Of a stretch of DNA of 6,179 bases, positions 5,761-6,179 are shown one piece after another. The notes under the pieces are model-generated. The model did no database searches. It had not been told where the DNA came from and was given only the letters and a program-made list of their open reading frames with translations. A program made the position numbers and the translations under genes. The stretch covers positions 1 through 6,179 of the forward strand of contig RQCD01000220.1 of assembly GCA_008668455.1 (NCBI GenBank), read 5' to 3'. How positions within the stretch are numbered: the first letter of the stretch is position 1; every line of letters begins with the position of its first letter. Source of the stretch: Clostridia bacterium (GTDB lineage Bacteria > Bacillota > Clostridia > UBA1381).

Positions 5761-6179
5761 ATGGAAGTATTAAAAAAACTAGCGCAATGCGGAAGTGTTT
5801 CCGGCGAGGAGCAGGCGATTTCCGCTTTGATTTCAGAGGAATTATCAGAATTTGAACAGTATACCGACGCATTGGGAAACCTGATCGTCCATAAAAAAGG
5901 GACTGGAAAAACAATTCTTTTTGCCGCACATATGGACGAGATCGGCATTATGGTCACCTATCTGGAAAAGAACGGATTTTTACGTTTTTCCAATATCGGC
6001 GGACTTTATACCAAGGATCTTTTAGGCAGGCGTGTACGTTTTGCAAATGGCAGAATCGGCGTGATCGGAACGGAAAGCGAAAACAAAAACCGCACCATGG
6101 GCAAGATGTATATTGACATCGGCGCAGAATCCAAAGAGGAAGCAGAAAAAATTGTCTCGGTCGGCGATACGGCATATTT
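5761..6179 (+). CDS. M42 family metallo-aminopeptidase, third tandem copy, cut by window edge
   Basis: The first 139 residues of a third M42 paralogue, still open at the right edge, so the 3' end is missing from the window and the gene need not be broken. It shows the family N-terminus (MEVLKKLAQCGSVSGEEQAI), ALGNLIVHKKG (37-47), metal-ligand H57 in AAHMDE (55-60) and the start of the oligomerisation domain, including FLRFSNIGG (73-81) and YIDIGAESKEEAEK (117-130). The other ligands and the catalytic Glu pair lie beyond the edge. AGGAGG at 5747-5752 with 8 nt spacing supports this ATG, and the site overlaps the TAG stop of the second copy. Its domain-2 loop (RVRFANGRIGVIGTESENKN, 91-110) is shorter and differs from the GAKPPHLQ/GMKAIHLQ form of the first two copies, marking it as a distinct paralogue. 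Confidence 0.9.
   Translation, partial: MEVLKKLAQCGSVSGEEQAISALISEELSEFEQYTDALGNLIVHKKGTGKTILFAAHMDEIGIMVTYLEKNGFLRFSNIGGLYTKDLLGRRVRFANGRIGVIGTESENKNRTMGKMYIDIGAESKEEAEKIVSVGDTAY

Overview
The window reads as an ordinary chromosomal stretch of an anaerobic Clostridia-type Firmicute, most likely Lachnospiraceae-like. This is inferred from the strong GGAGG-type ribosome binding sites, a textbook TATAAT promoter, moderate G+C, clostridial-style MurD motifs and the gene pairings. No database search was possible. Five of the six genes lie on the + strand. The exception is a short, truncated reading frame on the - strand.

Left part (1-1940): a leader with a long AU-rich hairpin (61-119) precedes a phenylacetate-CoA ligase gene (paaK, 150-1454). 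After 16 nt comes a small tandem-ACT-domain protein (1471-1899), then a strong intrinsic terminator (1903-1940). The two genes form a compact unit. It probably serves CoA activation of aryl acids linked to aromatic amino acid catabolism, with the ACT protein as a likely amino-acid sensor.

Middle (1925-2326): a - strand reading frame encodes only the first part of a PHP-domain phosphoesterase. It runs into the terminator of the neighbouring unit, so it looks like a gene remnant left by a deletion. Next to it lies an AT-rich intergenic stretch with a tandem repeat and the murD promoter (2261-2289).

Right part (2327-6179): murD (peptidoglycan precursor synthesis, D-Glu addition) is followed after 12 nt by three tandem M42-family metallo-aminopeptidase genes. 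The third is cut by the window edge. Short gaps, a 10-bp overlap and a ribosome site fused to a stop codon indicate one translationally coupled operon. The M42 paralogues probably form tetrahedral (TET) cytosolic peptidase particles, possibly mixed ones.

No mobile element, CRISPR array, tRNA or rRNA was seen. I found no clearly new system. The points most worth a second look are the murD/triple-M42 operon, the PHP remnant joined to a terminator, and the paaK leader hairpin.
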